Counted from the first letter of the stretch, positions 8,628 to 18,153 are shown. The stretch: 64,000 bases of DNA from JACVRW01 sp963835705 (GCA_963835705.1 CAWIGR010000014.1:95543-159542); one strand, 5' to 3'. The notes: generated from the sequence alone by a model not told the origin. Numbers and translations: made by a program.

Positions 8628-10820
8628 TCAGGCGGCGCGCTCCTCCGGTGTCGCGACCTCGGCTGCGGCCTCCTCCGGCGGGACCGCCGCCAGCGGCGCC
8701 CCGGCGGGCTCCACCCCCAGCGTCTCGTAGATCTTGCGCTCGATCTCGCTCGTGACCTCGGGGTGCTCGCGCAGGTAGCCCTTCACGTTGTTGCGCCCCT
8801 GGCCCAGCCGCTCGTCGCCGTAGGAGAAGAACGAGCCGGACTTCTGGACGATCCCGTGCTCGATCCCGAGGTCGAGGATGCAGCCCTGGCTCGAGATGCC
8901 GGCGCCGTACTCGATGTCGAACTCGGCCTGCCGGAACGGCGCGGCCACCTTGTTCTTGACGACCTTGACCCGAACCCGGTTCCCGACCGCCTCGGTGCCC
9001 TCCTTGAGGGTCTCGATGCGGCGGATGTCGAGCCGCTGTGACGCGTAGAACTTGAGCGCCCGGCCGCCGGGCTGCGTCTCCGGGGAGTTGTGCACGACCA
9101 CGTGGTCGACCAGGTAGGTGTGGTTGCTCTCGATCTGGAGGTCGTACCGATCGCCGCTTACAGGGGCGCTCGTGCTGCGGCGGCGGAGTGGGCTTCCGGT
9201 ACTTGCGAAGCACTCGCATGCCGACCGGCCGGAGCGTGCTACGGCTCGCCAAGGTCGGTACGGAAGTCGCCCGCAGTCGGCGCATCCCACGCAAAGCGCC
9301 CACGCAGGTCCGGATGGAGCTTGTATTGCATCGAGGGATGCACGAATGGCGCGATCCGCTCCTGGAATTGCCGGGTGCGCGCGCCGCTGAACAGGAGGTT
9401 GTGGCCGCTCAGCGTGGGACGGCCCATACCGAGCTCCTCGCAGCGTGCGGCGACCAGCTCGCGATCCTCGTGCGAGAGTCCCGCGACGCAGATCGTCGCC
9501 TTTCCATGACCCCAGCGGCGGTAGTTCCCGCCGAAGGTGCCGTCGTCGCAATACCACGCCGCCAAGGCGCGCTCGTCGAGTTGTGAGAGCAGCTCTCGAG
9601 TGACGGTCTTGCGACCGTCAGCGGCATAGACGGCATCGCGCAGGGCCGCCAGTTGGCGCATCGGAACCGTGTCGAAGCCGATGCCATTGCCTGTCCGGCC
9701 CATCTTGTGGGCAAAGGGAGACAGCATCGACTGCTTCCACTCGCAGTAGTCGCGTTGACGCTCTCCGTGACCGACGCGGAAGGCGGCGTTGTGTGCAGAG
9801 GCGTAGCGCAGCGACCCATCGCCGAGCAGGCTTCCGAGGATGAGCTTCATCTGGTCGTCGCTGAGTGCGTACTGCTTGACGCCGACGAGGACCTCATCGC
9901 CCTCCTCGATCTCCCACGCCTGACGCTCGCCGTCCGGAGTGAAGATGACGTGGTTCGGGGTGCAGGCGAACTTGCGCTTGCCCGATCCGCCGCCGGCCTC
10001 GACCTCGAACTGAAGCCACTCGTCGGTCTCGCCGTTGTCGTACCACTCGACCACCGGGCGCGGAGAGATCTTGCCGGTCTCGGGATCCATCGACATGACT
10101 TCGACCGGCATCCGCTGGTTGACGATCTTGCCGATCTTCTCGGTGCTGCCGTCCGCGAGCACGACACGAGTGTCGTAATGGAAGACATCCGAACATTACG
10201 CCAACCTTCTCGCGGATCTGGTTCGTGAAGACGCAGAGGGTGTTGGCGCGGTTCAGGTTCCCGGCCAGCTTCCGCATCGCCTGCGACATCATCCTGGCCT
10301 GCAGGCCGACCGACTGGTCGCCCATCGCACCCTCCAGCTCCACTTTCGGGGTGAGGGCGGCGACGGAGTCGATCGCCACGATGTCGACGGCCCCGGAGCG
10401 GATCAGCAGGTCGGCGATCTCGAGCGCCTGCTCGCCGTGGTCGGGCTGGGAGACCAGCAGCTCGTCGACGTCCACGCCGATGCGCTTCGCGTAGGCGGGG
10501 TCCATCGCGTGCTCGGCGTCGATGAACGCGCAGATGCCGCCCATCTTCTGGGCGTTGGCCAGCACGTGGTAGAGCAGCGTGGTCTTGCCCGACGACTCCG
10601 GGCCGAACACCTCGACGATCCGCCCCCGCGGCAGGCCGCCCACGCCCAGGGCGAGGTCGAGCGAGAGCGCGCCGGTGGGGATCGCCGCGACGCGCACCGC
10701 CGCCGCCTCGTCCCCCATTTTCATGATCGACCCCTGGCCGAACTGCCGCTCGATCTGGCCGAGCGCGTTCTTCAGCGCCGACTCACGTGCCTGAGCGGCC
10801 TTCTGCTGCTCCTTGTCCAT
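8628..10820 (-). CDS. recA: recombinase RecA, interrupted by an intein
   Basis: Strand-exchange ATPase and SOS co-protease. The N-extein holds Walker A GPESSGKT (residues 73-80), the LVSQPDHGEQAL segment and VFTNQIREKVGVMFG. The C-extein resumes with SPETQPGGRALKFYAS and ends in an Ala/Glu-rich tail. Between Gly211 and the Ser of SPET lies an intein (separate entry), so active RecA requires protein splicing. Start ATG 10820 with GAGAGGAC upstream. I saw no actinobacterial SOS box (CGAAC-N4-GTTCG) between 10821 and 10900. Confidence 0.95.
9087..10187 (-). mobile_element. RecA intein with LAGLIDADG homing endonuclease
   Basis: The element begins at Cys (codon 10187-10185, in CLP-YDTRVVLADGS) and ends at Asn (9089-9087) in VDHVVVHN, followed by Ser+1. 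These are the canonical Cys1, terminal His-Asn and +1 Ser of a splicing intein. FACTPNHVIFTPDG is the block-B TxxH motif. Two endonuclease motifs are seen: LILGSLLGDGS and LAAWYCDDGTFGG. Size is about 366 residues. The site, after MFG and before SPET, is the one used by the Mycobacterium leprae-type RecA intein (RecA-b), not the M. tuberculosis one. The reading frame breaks near 10178 (one extra T) and about twice between 9140 and 9245. Splicing must restore RecA, so these are likely sequence errors; true decay would kill RecA. Confidence 0.9.
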
Positions 10821-10900
10821 GCGGTCTCTGTCCTCTCGAAAGCTCTCCGAGTCCACAAACGTAAGCGCCGCTCCGGACGGACCTCGCCCCCGCTCGCCCG

Positions 10901-11002
10901 ATGTGGTTGGATCGCCCTGACATGTACGCCGGCTGGACGCAATACCGCAAGCGCGCCTCGCGCTGGCGAATCCCGGTGATCGAGCTGACGCCGGTCGAGT
11001 AA
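10901..11002 (+). pseudogene. remnant of a deazaflavin-dependent nitroreductase (Ddn-family) C-terminus
   Basis: A 33-codon frame reading MWLDRPDMYAGW, then TQYRKRASRWRIPVIEL and a stop. It matches the end of F420-dependent nitroreductase-family proteins, where a Y-x-x-Y-x-x-x-T/S-x-R-x-IPV-hydrophobic pattern closes the protein. Nothing upstream in any frame gives the rest of the domain, and recA starts at 10820 on the other strand. It is most simply a truncated relic. It could also be a genuine small protein; no ribosome-binding site is evident. Confidence 0.35.
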
Positions 11003-11055
11003 CGGCGACCGGCCGTGTGCAGCGGGGGCCCGGGGGCGCGAGCCCCCGGATGGCT

Positions 11056-11478
11056 TCACCGAGGCAGCTCGATCGAGCCGTCGTCGCGGATCGTCCAGCG
11101 CGGGTTGTGCGCGATCTCCCAGGCGTGGCCCTCGGGATCGACCATCGCCGCCGAGTAGCCGCCCCAGAACGTCTCGGCCGGCTCGCGCACGATCTCCGCG
11201 CCGGCGGCGCGCGCGTCCTCGGCGATCGCGTCGACCTCGGCGGGCGAGCGCACGTTGTGGGCGAGCGTGACGCCGCCCCAGCCGCCGGCGTCCTCCACGC
11301 CGCTGTCCTGCGCCAGCTCCGCCCGGTCCCAGAGCGCCACGACCATTCCGCCGGCCTGGAAGAAGACGACGTCGTCGCCCGGCTCCGCCCGGGTGCGCCA
11401 GCCGAGCGCCTCATAGAACCTTCGCGCGCGCTCCAGATCGCGGACTCCGAGGGTGACGAGGCTTACGCGCTGTTCCAT
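11056..11478 (-). CDS. VOC (glyoxalase/bleomycin-resistance fold) protein
   Basis: 140 residues forming the two beta-alpha-beta3 modules of the vicinal-oxygen-chelate superfamily: VTLGVRDLERARRFYEALGW at the start and MVDPEGHAWEIAHNP near the end. Start ATG 11478 (MEQRVSL) gives the normal length; eight residues upstream are unlikely to be translated. Role (isomerase, dioxygenase or binding protein) cannot be assigned. Confidence 0.8.
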   Translation of the reverse strand: MEQRVSLVTLGVRDLERARRFYEALGWRTRAEPGDDVVFFQAGGMVVALWDRAELAQDSGVEDAGGWGGVTLAHNVRSPAEVDAIAEDARAAGAEIVREPAETFWGGYSAAMVDPEGHAWEIAHNPRWTIRDDGSIELPR

Positions 11479-11505
11479 GGACGGAGTCCTACAGCCTTGC
11501 ACGGC

Positions 11506-12348
11506 TCACCGCGGCGCCGCCCAGGCGCGAAGGCGCTCCTCCGCCAGCGCGCGCAGCTCGGGATGGCGCTCGGCGAGGAGGGCGGTCCAGAGCGCACCCT
11601 GGAGCCGCCGCGTCTCGAGAAAGGGCTCGAGCGCTCCGTCGTCCGGCGGCCGGCCGTAGCCCTCGAGAGCATCGGCGGCGTCGGGCCCCGACGAAGCCAC
11701 GAGGCACGCGAGATCCCACTCGACGGGCCCCGCGCAGGTGTCCTCGAAGTCCGTCCAGAGCAGGCCGGCCGGTGTGCGGAGCAGGTTGCTTCGAGAGGCG
11801 TCGCCGTGGAGCGGCCGGGACGGGAGCGCGGCCGCGTCGACCGCGGAGCGGATGTCCCGGACGGCGGCGCTCATGCGATCGAGGCCGGCCGGTGAGGCCG
11901 GGCGCGAGGCGAGCCGCTCGATCACCAGCTCGCACTCGTCGAGGACCGCCGTGAACGGCGGCAGGGGGTCGAGGAAGTCCCAGAGGGCCTCGTGCACCCG
12001 CCACAGCGCCTCCCCCGCCTCCTCCGGTGCGGGCGGGTTCGAGGTGTCGTTCTCCACGAACCGCCAGAACGTGATCGCGAGCCCGTCCTGCATGTGCGGG
12101 CCGGGGGGCGGGAGCATCGCCGGCGGCACCGCGTCGCCGCCCACCGAGACGAGGTGCGTCCCGAGCGCCACGTCGCGTGCCAGCCAGTCGCGCGCTCCGT
12201 CCGCGCGGATCTCTGCGGTGGATGTCGCGACCCGGGCCACCAGCGGCGCGGGCGCCAGCCGGATCAGCAGGTTGCTGCGGTCGCTCAGCACCCGCGGCTC
12301 CCGTACGTCCAGCCCGTGCGCCCCCGCCACGGCGACCGCGGCCTCCAC
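11506..12348 (-). CDS. aminoglycoside phosphotransferase (APH)-family protein
   Basis: 280-residue kinase-like protein. The catalytic loop LHGDASRSNLL (H-x-D-x4-N) and the metal-binding TDFEDTC are in place; the N-lobe is shorter and divergent. Start GTG 12348 follows the methyltransferase stop by 11 bases; no strong ribosome-binding site is seen, so the start is uncertain. Such proteins phosphorylate small metabolites or antibiotics; the substrate is unknown. Probably co-transcribed with the methyltransferase and thpR upstream. Confidence 0.78.
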   Translation of the reverse strand: MEAAVAVAGAHGLDVREPRVLSDRSNLLIRLAPAPLVARVATSTAEIRADGARDWLARDVALGTHLVSVGGDAVPPAMLPPPGPHMQDGLAITFWRFVENDTSNPPAPEEAGEALWRVHEALWDFLDPLPPFTAVLDECELVIERLASRPASPAGLDRMSAAVRDIRSAVDAAALPSRPLHGDASRSNLLRTPAGLLWTDFEDTCAGPVEWDLACLVASSGPDAADALEGYGRPPDDGALEPFLETRRLQGALWTALLAERHPELRALAEERLRAWAAPR

Positions 12349-12359
12349 GGCGCGGCCTG

Positions 12360-13085
12360 TCAGATCCGCCGGCAGACCTTCACCTCGGTCCGGTGCGGCA
12401 CGGTCACCGTGCCCTCCCCCGCCAGCGCCCGCGCCCGCTCCGCCACCCGGGCCCGCTCGGGCGCGTCGAGCGCGGCGATGAAGCTGATCGACCCCACCCG
12501 TGCCTCGATCCCGCCGGCGTCGAGCCGCTGCTCGCCCGCGAACTCGTGCTCCTCGAGCGGCCCGAACAGCTTGGTCCGGTCGAAGGCGCCGCGCCAGGCG
12601 TTGGTACGTTGGCTCGGGGCGCCGCGGCGGTACGGCGCAAGCAGCTCGTCGATCGCCCGGTTGAGCGGGTCGTCCTCGGCTCGAGTGTTCCAGAGCAGGG
12701 CGAGCAGGCCCTCCGGGCGCAGCACGCGGTGGATCTCGGCCAGCGCGGCGTCGCCGTCGAACCAGTGGAAGGCCTGGCCGACGACGACCGCGTCCACCTC
12801 CCCGGCGGCCAGCGGGATCGCCTCGGCCGTGCCCTCGAGCGCCCGCACCGAGGCGGGCAGCGCCGAGCGCATCTCCGCCACCGGCTCCACGGCGATCACC
12901 TCGAGCCCGGCGGCCACCAACGGCCGCGTCAGCTTGCCGGTCCCGGCGGCCAGGTCGAGCACAGTGCCCCCCGCCGGCAGACTCGAGGCGATCAGGGCCA
13001 CGGCCGCCTCGGGGTACCCGGGCCGTCCCTTCTCGTAGGCCTCGGCGGACCGCGAGAAGCCCCGGAACGCGGTGTCGTGGATCAC
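12360..13085 (-). CDS. class I SAM-dependent methyltransferase
   Basis: 241 residues. Motif I is VLDLAAGTGKLT, followed by the acidic end of strand 2 (VIAVEP) and the post-motif VVVGQAFHWFDGDAAL and RVLRPEGLLALLWNT. This pattern fits the UbiE/Crg1-like group of small-molecule methyltransferases. Start GTG 13085 overlaps the thpR stop by four bases (GTGA). The substrate is unknown. Confidence 0.85.
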   Translation of the reverse strand: MIHDTAFRGFSRSAEAYEKGRPGYPEAAVALIASSLPAGGTVLDLAAGTGKLTRPLVAAGLEVIAVEPVAEMRSALPASVRALEGTAEAIPLAAGEVDAVVVGQAFHWFDGDAALAEIHRVLRPEGLLALLWNTRAEDDPLNRAIDELLAPYRRGAPSQRTNAWRGAFDRTKLFGPLEEHEFAGEQRLDAGGIEARVGSISFIAALDAPERARVAERARALAGEGTVTVPHRTEVKVCRRI

Positions 13086-13641
13086 AGCGTCGTCCTCGCC
13101 AGCGGCTCGTAGAGCGCACCCTGTGGGCGCAGCGTCGATCGGTAGAGCGTCAGCTCGCTCGCCTCGAAGGCTCGCCGGGCGCCGCGGGCGCGTCCGGCAG
13201 CGGCGGCACGCGCCGCTCGCCTCTTTTCACGCGCGCGAGGGTGAGGTGCGGCCAGAAGGGCCGCTTCTCCGGGCGGTACCAGCGGCCGGCCTCGAGCGCG
13301 TCGGAGATCGCCGCCTGCACGGTTCCCGCGCGCTCCTCCTCGTCTTCCAGGTCGAGCGCGAACAGGCGCGGGTCGCGCGGCGGCAGCGGCCGGATCCCGG
13401 CGGCCTTCAGCCGCGCGGCGGACAGGGCCGAGCACGCCTCGAAGGCGGCGGATGCGATCGCGTCCGCAGCCTTCTCGTCCTGCCAACCGAGGAACACGAG
13501 CGTCACGTGGAGGGCCTCGGCGCGCACCGGCCGGACGTCTCGCCGCCCGTCGATCAGCTCGTCGCGCCAGGCGGCGAGGGCAGAACGGGCTCCGGCGGGG
13601 AGGTCGAGCGCCACGAACATGCGCGTGCGCGGTCCGCTCAC
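13082..13641 (-). CDS. thpR: RNA 2',3'-cyclic phosphodiesterase (one frame break)
   Basis: 2H phosphoesterase (LigT/ThpR). Both signature histidine motifs are visible: HVTLVFLG and HLTLARV, about 80 residues apart. The last part (FEASELTLYRSTLRPQGALY) is in another frame, so an indel lies near 13165-13175. Start GTG 13641 overlaps the cinA stop (GTGA); an ATG at 13620 is the alternative. The cinA-thpR-recA neighbourhood is common in high-GC Gram-positives. Confidence 0.85.
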
Positions 13642-14915
13642 CGAGGGCCCTCCTCGGGGCTCAGCAGCCGCCGCAGCAGGTGCATCCCGACCGTCGTCGA
13701 GCGGTCGCGTATGTCCGCGCGATCGCCCGGCAGCCGCGTGTCGCGCGTCAACCGGGGGCCGCCCGCCAGCGCGGCGCACCAGCACACGTAGCCGACCGGC
13801 TTGGCGTCCGTCCCCCCACCCGGGCCCGCCACGCCCGTGATCGACAGCGCCACGTCGGCGTCGAAGCGCGCCAGCGCGCCGTCGGCCATCGCGTCCGCCA
13901 CCTCGAGCGACACCGCGCCGTGGCGCTCGATCAGCGCCGGATCGACGCCGAGAAGCGTGGCCTTGGCCTCGTTCGAGTACGCCACCACCCCGCCCGCGAC
14001 GTAGGCCGACGAGCCGGCCCGCTCGGTCATCCGGGCCGCCATCAGCCCGCCCGTGCACGACTCGGCCACCGCCAGCGAGCGGCCGGCCAGCAGCTCCACC
14101 ACCTGGTCGTCCACGCGCGACCCGTCGGTCGAGAAGAGCGAGCGCGCATGCCGTTTCGCCACCAACGCCGAGAGCGACCGCCAGGCCCCGTCGGCCCCCG
14201 GCTCCCAGCGCGTGACCATCTCCACCTCCCCGCGGCGCAGGCAGGTCGTGATCTCGAGCGCCTCGAAGCCCTCCACCTCGCGTTCGGCCACGCGAAGCGT
14301 CTCCGCGATCTCCGATTCCGGGATGCCGAACAGCCTGAGCGTCTGCTGCGAGTACCGGGTGCGGCCGCCCACCGCCTGCTGGAAGGCCTCGGTCGACACC
14401 GCCTCGGGCCACATCGCGTGCAGCTCCCGCGGCGGCCCGGGCAGCACCACCACGGCCGGCTTGCCGGGCACCACCAGCCCCGGCGCGGTGCCGGCCGGGT
14501 AGATCACGTGCGCGCCCTCCGGCACCAGCGCCTGCTTGCGGTTCGAGGCCCGCACGGCCTCGAAGTCGAGGTCCGGGAAACGGCTCATGAGCGGCTTCAG
14601 GATCTCGGCGATCCGCGCCTCGAGGTCGGAGTCCAGGAACAGCGGCCGCCCCGTGAACTCGGCCACTATCTCGATCGTCAGGTCGTCCGCGGTCGGCCCG
14701 AGCCCTCCGCTCGTGATCACCACGTCGACCCCCTGGTCGGCCATGAAGCGCAGCTGGGCGAGCATGTCCTCGCGCCGGTCGCCGCAGATCGTGATGTGGG
14801 CGAGCTCCACGCCCAGCTCCAGCAGGCGGTCCGACAGCCAGGGGCCGTTGCGGTCGCGCACGCGCCCGGTCAGCACCTCGGTGCCGGTGACCACGATGCC
14901 CGCTCGGGCGCTCAC
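13638..14915 (-). CDS. cinA: CinA family nicotinamide-nucleotide amidohydrolase / competence-damage protein
   Basis: 425 residues with both CinA domains. The N-terminal MoCF-like COG1058 domain shows GTEVLTGRVRDRNG, VITSGGLGPTADDLT and VVLPGPPRELHAMW. The C-terminal amidohydrolase domain shows AVAESCTGGLMAARMTERAGSS (within that, the SCTGG nucleophile loop) and ITGVAGPGGGTDAKPVG. It converts NMN to nicotinate mononucleotide and clears damaged nucleotides. Start GTG 14915 overlaps the rodZ stop (GTGA). Confidence 0.94.
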   Translation of the reverse strand: MSARAGIVVTGTEVLTGRVRDRNGPWLSDRLLELGVELAHITICGDRREDMLAQLRFMADQGVDVVITSGGLGPTADDLTIEIVAEFTGRPLFLDSDLEARIAEILKPLMSRFPDLDFEAVRASNRKQALVPEGAHVIYPAGTAPGLVVPGKPAVVVLPGPPRELHAMWPEAVSTEAFQQAVGGRTRYSQQTLRLFGIPESEIAETLRVAEREVEGFEALEITTCLRRGEVEMVTRWEPGADGAWRSLSALVAKRHARSLFSTDGSRVDDQVVELLAGRSLAVAESCTGGLMAARMTERAGSSAYVAGGVVAYSNEAKATLLGVDPALIERHGAVSLEVADAMADGALARFDADVALSITGVAGPGGGTDAKPVGYVCWCAALAGGPRLTRDTRLPGDRADIRDRSTTVGMHLLRRLLSPEEGPR

Positions 14916-15658
14916 GCGCAGGGACGCTCGCCGAGCGGGATCGGCCTCGTGGACCGGGGCGTGAACACGAACCCCACCGGGTCGGGGCCCGACCCCACCT
15001 CGACCGGCTTGCCGTTGCTGGTCACCGCGACCGAGGTGTTGCCGAGGTTCACCCTCAGCCGCCTGCCGCGGAAGGTCTGGGGCGAGGAGATGATGCCCTC
15101 GAAGCGGATGTCGGTGCCGGGGCCGGTGTCGACGCAGACGTAGGTCTCCGCCTCGGGCGCGATCCGCAGCGCCACGCGGCGGGGTCGCGGCGGCCGCTCG
15201 CGCCGCTGGGGACGCTCACGGCGCGGCTCCGTCGTCGTCTGCTCCTGCGCGGCCTCGCCGCCACCGCTGTCCTCCTCCCCCACCAGGCCGATCACGAGGA
15301 GGGTGCCGAGCACCGCGGCCAGCGCCAGCCCGATCAGCAGCCACGGCCCCGGGGGCCGCGCCCGCCGCCGGCGTTCGCGGCGCATGCCCGGCGGGCCGAT
15401 CGGCTTGAGCTCGGCCTCGTCGCGCGGCTCGTAGCGCGCCCGGTAGTCCTCCACCAGCAGGTGCGGGTCGAGCCCGAGCACCTCCGCGTAGCTGCGCAGG
15501 AAGGTCTTGACGAACGTGGGTCCGGGCAGCATCCCGAACTCCTCGTTCTCGAGGGCGCGCAGGTATTTGGCGCGGATCTTGGTCTTGGCCTCGACGTCCG
15601 CGATGTCGAGGCGCTGTCGCATGCGCGCCGCGCGCAGCGTGTCCCCGATGGACGGCAT
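14912..15658 (-). CDS. rodZ: RodZ-like membrane-anchored HTH protein
   Basis: 248 residues: an N-terminal HTH_25 domain (LRAARMRQRLDIADVEAKT to about residue 80, including FVKTFLRSYAEVLGLDP), a basic juxtamembrane stretch, one transmembrane helix (about 105-125), a Thr/Arg/Pro-rich linker and a C-terminal beta domain of the DUF4115 type. RodZ links MreB-type cytoskeleton to cell-wall synthesis in rods; in this family the HTH is used for protein contact. It lies between ftsK and cinA. The precise function here is inferred. Confidence 0.85.
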   Translation of the reverse strand: MPSIGDTLRAARMRQRLDIADVEAKTKIRAKYLRALENEEFGMLPGPTFVKTFLRSYAEVLGLDPHLLVEDYRARYEPRDEAELKPIGPPGMRRERRRRARPPGPWLLIGLALAAVLGTLLVIGLVGEEDSGGGEAAQEQTTTEPRRERPQRRERPPRPRRVALRIAPEAETYVCVDTGPGTDIRFEGIISSPQTFRGRRLRVNLGNTSVAVTSNGKPVEVGSGPDPVGFVFTPRSTRPIPLGERPCA

Positions 15659-15707
15659 CGGGCGCGAAGAGTAACTGGGGGAATGGCGCCCCGCGAAGCG
15701 GGCGTCA

Positions 15708-15728
15708 GAGGGGGGCGACGCCCCCCTC
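15708..15728 (-). terminator. 9-bp perfect hairpin after ftsK
   Basis: GAGGGGGGC pairs perfectly with GCCCCCCTC across a GAC loop, directly at the ftsK stop codon. A second imperfect hairpin (cgcccc-gc/gcgggcg) follows at about 15686-15704. There is no T-run on the minus strand, so if it terminates it is not classical; it may slow or protect transcripts between ftsK and rodZ. Confidence 0.4.
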
Positions 15729-18116
15729 CTATTCGTCCGAAGGAGCCGCCACGGGCGGCTCGCTGAGCTGCTCGAGCACGCGCGGCAGGTCGGCCTCGGT
15801 GATCAGCACCTGGCGCGCCTTGGAGCCCTCGTAGCCGGAGATCACGCCGCGCCGCTCCATCATGTCGATCAGCCGGCCGGCGCGGGTGTAGCCCACGCGC
15901 AGGCGGCGCTGGAGCATCGAGGTGGAGGCCGTGCCCATCTGGACCACGGTGGCGACGGCGTCGGGGAGGAGGTCGTCCTGGTCGGGGTCGAAATCGCCCT
16001 CCACGCCCTCCCCGTCGTCCTCGGTCTCGATCGCCTCGAGCAGCTCCTCCTGCATCTCCGGCTCGCCCTGGCGGCGCCAGTGCTCGGTGAGCCGCTCGAT
16101 CTCTTCCTCCGTGATGAAGGCGCCCTGGATTCGCGCCGAGCGCGACTCCCCGGCCGGCCGGAACAGCATGTCGCCCTGTCCGAGCAGCGATTCGGCGCCG
16201 TTCTGGTCGAGGATCACGCGCGAGTCCGTTTGCGACGAGACCGCGAAGGCGATCCGCGCCGGCACGTTCGCCTTGATCATGCCGGTGATCACGTCCGCGC
16301 TCGGGCGCTGGGTGGCCAGCACCAGGTGGATCCCCACCGCGCGCGATTTCTGCGCAAGCCGGATGATCGAGTCCTCCACGTCGGCCGGGGCGACCATCAT
16401 CAGGTCGGCCAGCTCGTCGATCACGCACAAGATGTAGGGGAGCGGGCGCTCGCCCTCGCGCAGGCGCACCCGGTTCAGCTCCACCAGGCTGCGCGTCTTC
16501 GCCCGGCTCATCACCCCGTAGCGCTCCTCCATCTCCTTGATGAGGTTGCCGAGCACGTTCGCGGCCAGGCGCGGCGAGGTGACCACCGGCGTGAGCAGGT
16601 GCGGGATGCCCTCGTAGTGGTTCAGCTCGACCCGCTTCGGGTCGACCAGCACCATGCGCACCTCGTTGGGGTCGGAGCGCAGCAGGACGCTCGACAGCAT
16701 CGCGTTCACGCAGCCCGACTTTCCGGAGCCGGTGGTGCCGGCGATCAGGATGTGCGGCTGCTTCGCGAGGTCCGTGCCGATCGCCTTGCCCGCGATGTCC
16801 TTGCCGAGCCAGACCGACAGCGGCGACCAGCCCTTGGGCGCCTCCTGGAACACATCGCCCAGGTGGACCATCTTGCGCACGCGGTTCGGCACCTCCACGC
16901 CCACGGCCTGCTTGCCCGGGATCGGCGCCAGGATGCGGACCTGCTCGGCGGCGAGCGCGTAGGCGAGGTCGTCCTTGAGCTGGGCGACCTTGGACATCTT
17001 GATCCCCGGCGCCAGGCGAAGCTCGTAGCGCGTGACGTGCGGGCCGGTGACCGTGCCGATCGCGCGCGCCTCGACGTTGAAGTGGCTGAGCGCCTCGGTG
17101 AGCTGGGCACCGGTGCGCTCGATTCCCTTCGTGTCGACCTTCTGGGCGCCGTTCGAGCGCTTCAGGAAGGCGGGCCGCGGCATGCGGTAGTCCACGTCGT
17201 CCGCCTCGGTGACCGCCGAGCGGCGATTGCCCATCGGCGTGAGCTGCTCCTGCACGGGCTCCTCATCCGGCTCCTCGGCCTCCGGCAGCGCGGGCAGCTC
17301 ATCCTGCGGCTCGGGCTCCGGTTCCGCGTCCTCGTAGATGTCCGGGTAGCGCTCGGCGGCATCGAGGGCGGGCGCCTCCACGTGCGTGGCGCGCACCACG
17401 GGCTCGGAGTCCGCAGGCTCGGGCGGCTCGACGGGCTCGCGCATGCCGGGGATGGGGTCGCCCGGCAGCGGACCGCGCGGCAGCGGCGCGGTGGCGGCGG
17501 CGGAGAGCGAGCGGGTGGCGCCCCGCACTCGCTCGGACGTGCTGGTGGCCGCGTCACGCGTGGCCGTCATCAGGCCGGCGATCGACGCGCCAGTGATCAG
17601 CAACAGCCCGGCCAGCAGGAGGAACACGAACAGGATGTGCGCCCCGGCCTCGGAGAAGAGCGTGCTCGAGGTCCAGAAGAGCGTCTCCCCGGTCAGCCCG
17701 CCGTGCCGGCGCAGGTAGTCCGCGTCGAGGAAGCCGTCACGCGGGGTGTCGCCCGGGCCGAGGCCGAGCGAGCCGGCGGCCAGGCCGAGCAGCAGCGCGC
17801 CGGCAAGGCACGCGGCGCCGGTCCCGAACGGGTGGATCTGCTCCATCATCGGGCGGACCACGATCAGCGCACCGGCCGTGAACAGCGCGACCGGCGTGAG
17901 ATAGCCGAGGCCGCCGAACAGGAAGAGGAATCCGTCCGCCATCGCCTCCCCCACCTGGCCGCCCGCCCAGCCGAGGTAGAACACGCACGCGAAGAAGGCC
18001 GCGAAGGCCACCAGGGCGAGGCCGATCACGTCCCAGTGGCGCTGCTCGAGCTGCGGCATCGCGGGCGGCGGCCAGAGGCCCCGGGGACGGCGGCTCTTGC
18101 GGCGGCGCGTAGCCAT
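15729..18116 (-). CDS. ftsK: DNA translocase FtsK/SpoIIIE
   Basis: 795 residues. The N-terminal membrane domain has about four hydrophobic helices (residues 28-195), followed by an acidic Pro/Glu linker. The RecA-like motor shows Walker A AGTTGSGKSGCVN, Walker B LPYILCVIDELADLMMV and a GMIKANVPARIAFAVSS segment. The C-terminal gamma winged helix recognises polar DNA motifs (VVQMGTASTSMLQRRLRVGY). It clears chromosome DNA from the division septum. Start ATG 18116. The divergent response regulator begins about 50 bases away. Confidence 0.96.
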   Translation of the reverse strand: MATRRRKSRRPRGLWPPPAMPQLEQRHWDVIGLALVAFAAFFACVFYLGWAGGQVGEAMADGFLFLFGGLGYLTPVALFTAGALIVVRPMMEQIHPFGTGAACLAGALLLGLAAGSLGLGPGDTPRDGFLDADYLRRHGGLTGETLFWTSSTLFSEAGAHILFVFLLLAGLLLITGASIAGLMTATRDAATSTSERVRGATRSLSAAATAPLPRGPLPGDPIPGMREPVEPPEPADSEPVVRATHVEAPALDAAERYPDIYEDAEPEPEPQDELPALPEAEEPDEEPVQEQLTPMGNRRSAVTEADDVDYRMPRPAFLKRSNGAQKVDTKGIERTGAQLTEALSHFNVEARAIGTVTGPHVTRYELRLAPGIKMSKVAQLKDDLAYALAAEQVRILAPIPGKQAVGVEVPNRVRKMVHLGDVFQEAPKGWSPLSVWLGKDIAGKAIGTDLAKQPHILIAGTTGSGKSGCVNAMLSSVLLRSDPNEVRMVLVDPKRVELNHYEGIPHLLTPVVTSPRLAANVLGNLIKEMEERYGVMSRAKTRSLVELNRVRLREGERPLPYILCVIDELADLMMVAPADVEDSIIRLAQKSRAVGIHLVLATQRPSADVITGMIKANVPARIAFAVSSQTDSRVILDQNGAESLLGQGDMLFRPAGESRSARIQGAFITEEEIERLTEHWRRQGEPEMQEELLEAIETEDDGEGVEGDFDPDQDDLLPDAVATVVQMGTASTSMLQRRLRVGYTRAGRLIDMMERRGVISGYEGSKARQVLITEADLPRVLEQLSEPPVAAPSDE

Positions 18117-18153
18117 CCCGGGTGACTTCGACGGTGAGGTTGCACACCCTCCC

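Noticed and set aside
10821..10900. SOS (LexA) box upstream of recA
   Set aside because: No CGAAC-N4-GTTCG-like sequence could be found by eye.
16080..18125. 681-codon plus-strand open frame opposite ftsK
   Set aside because: Arg/His/Leu-rich shadow of a clean FtsK gene; no domains or start context.
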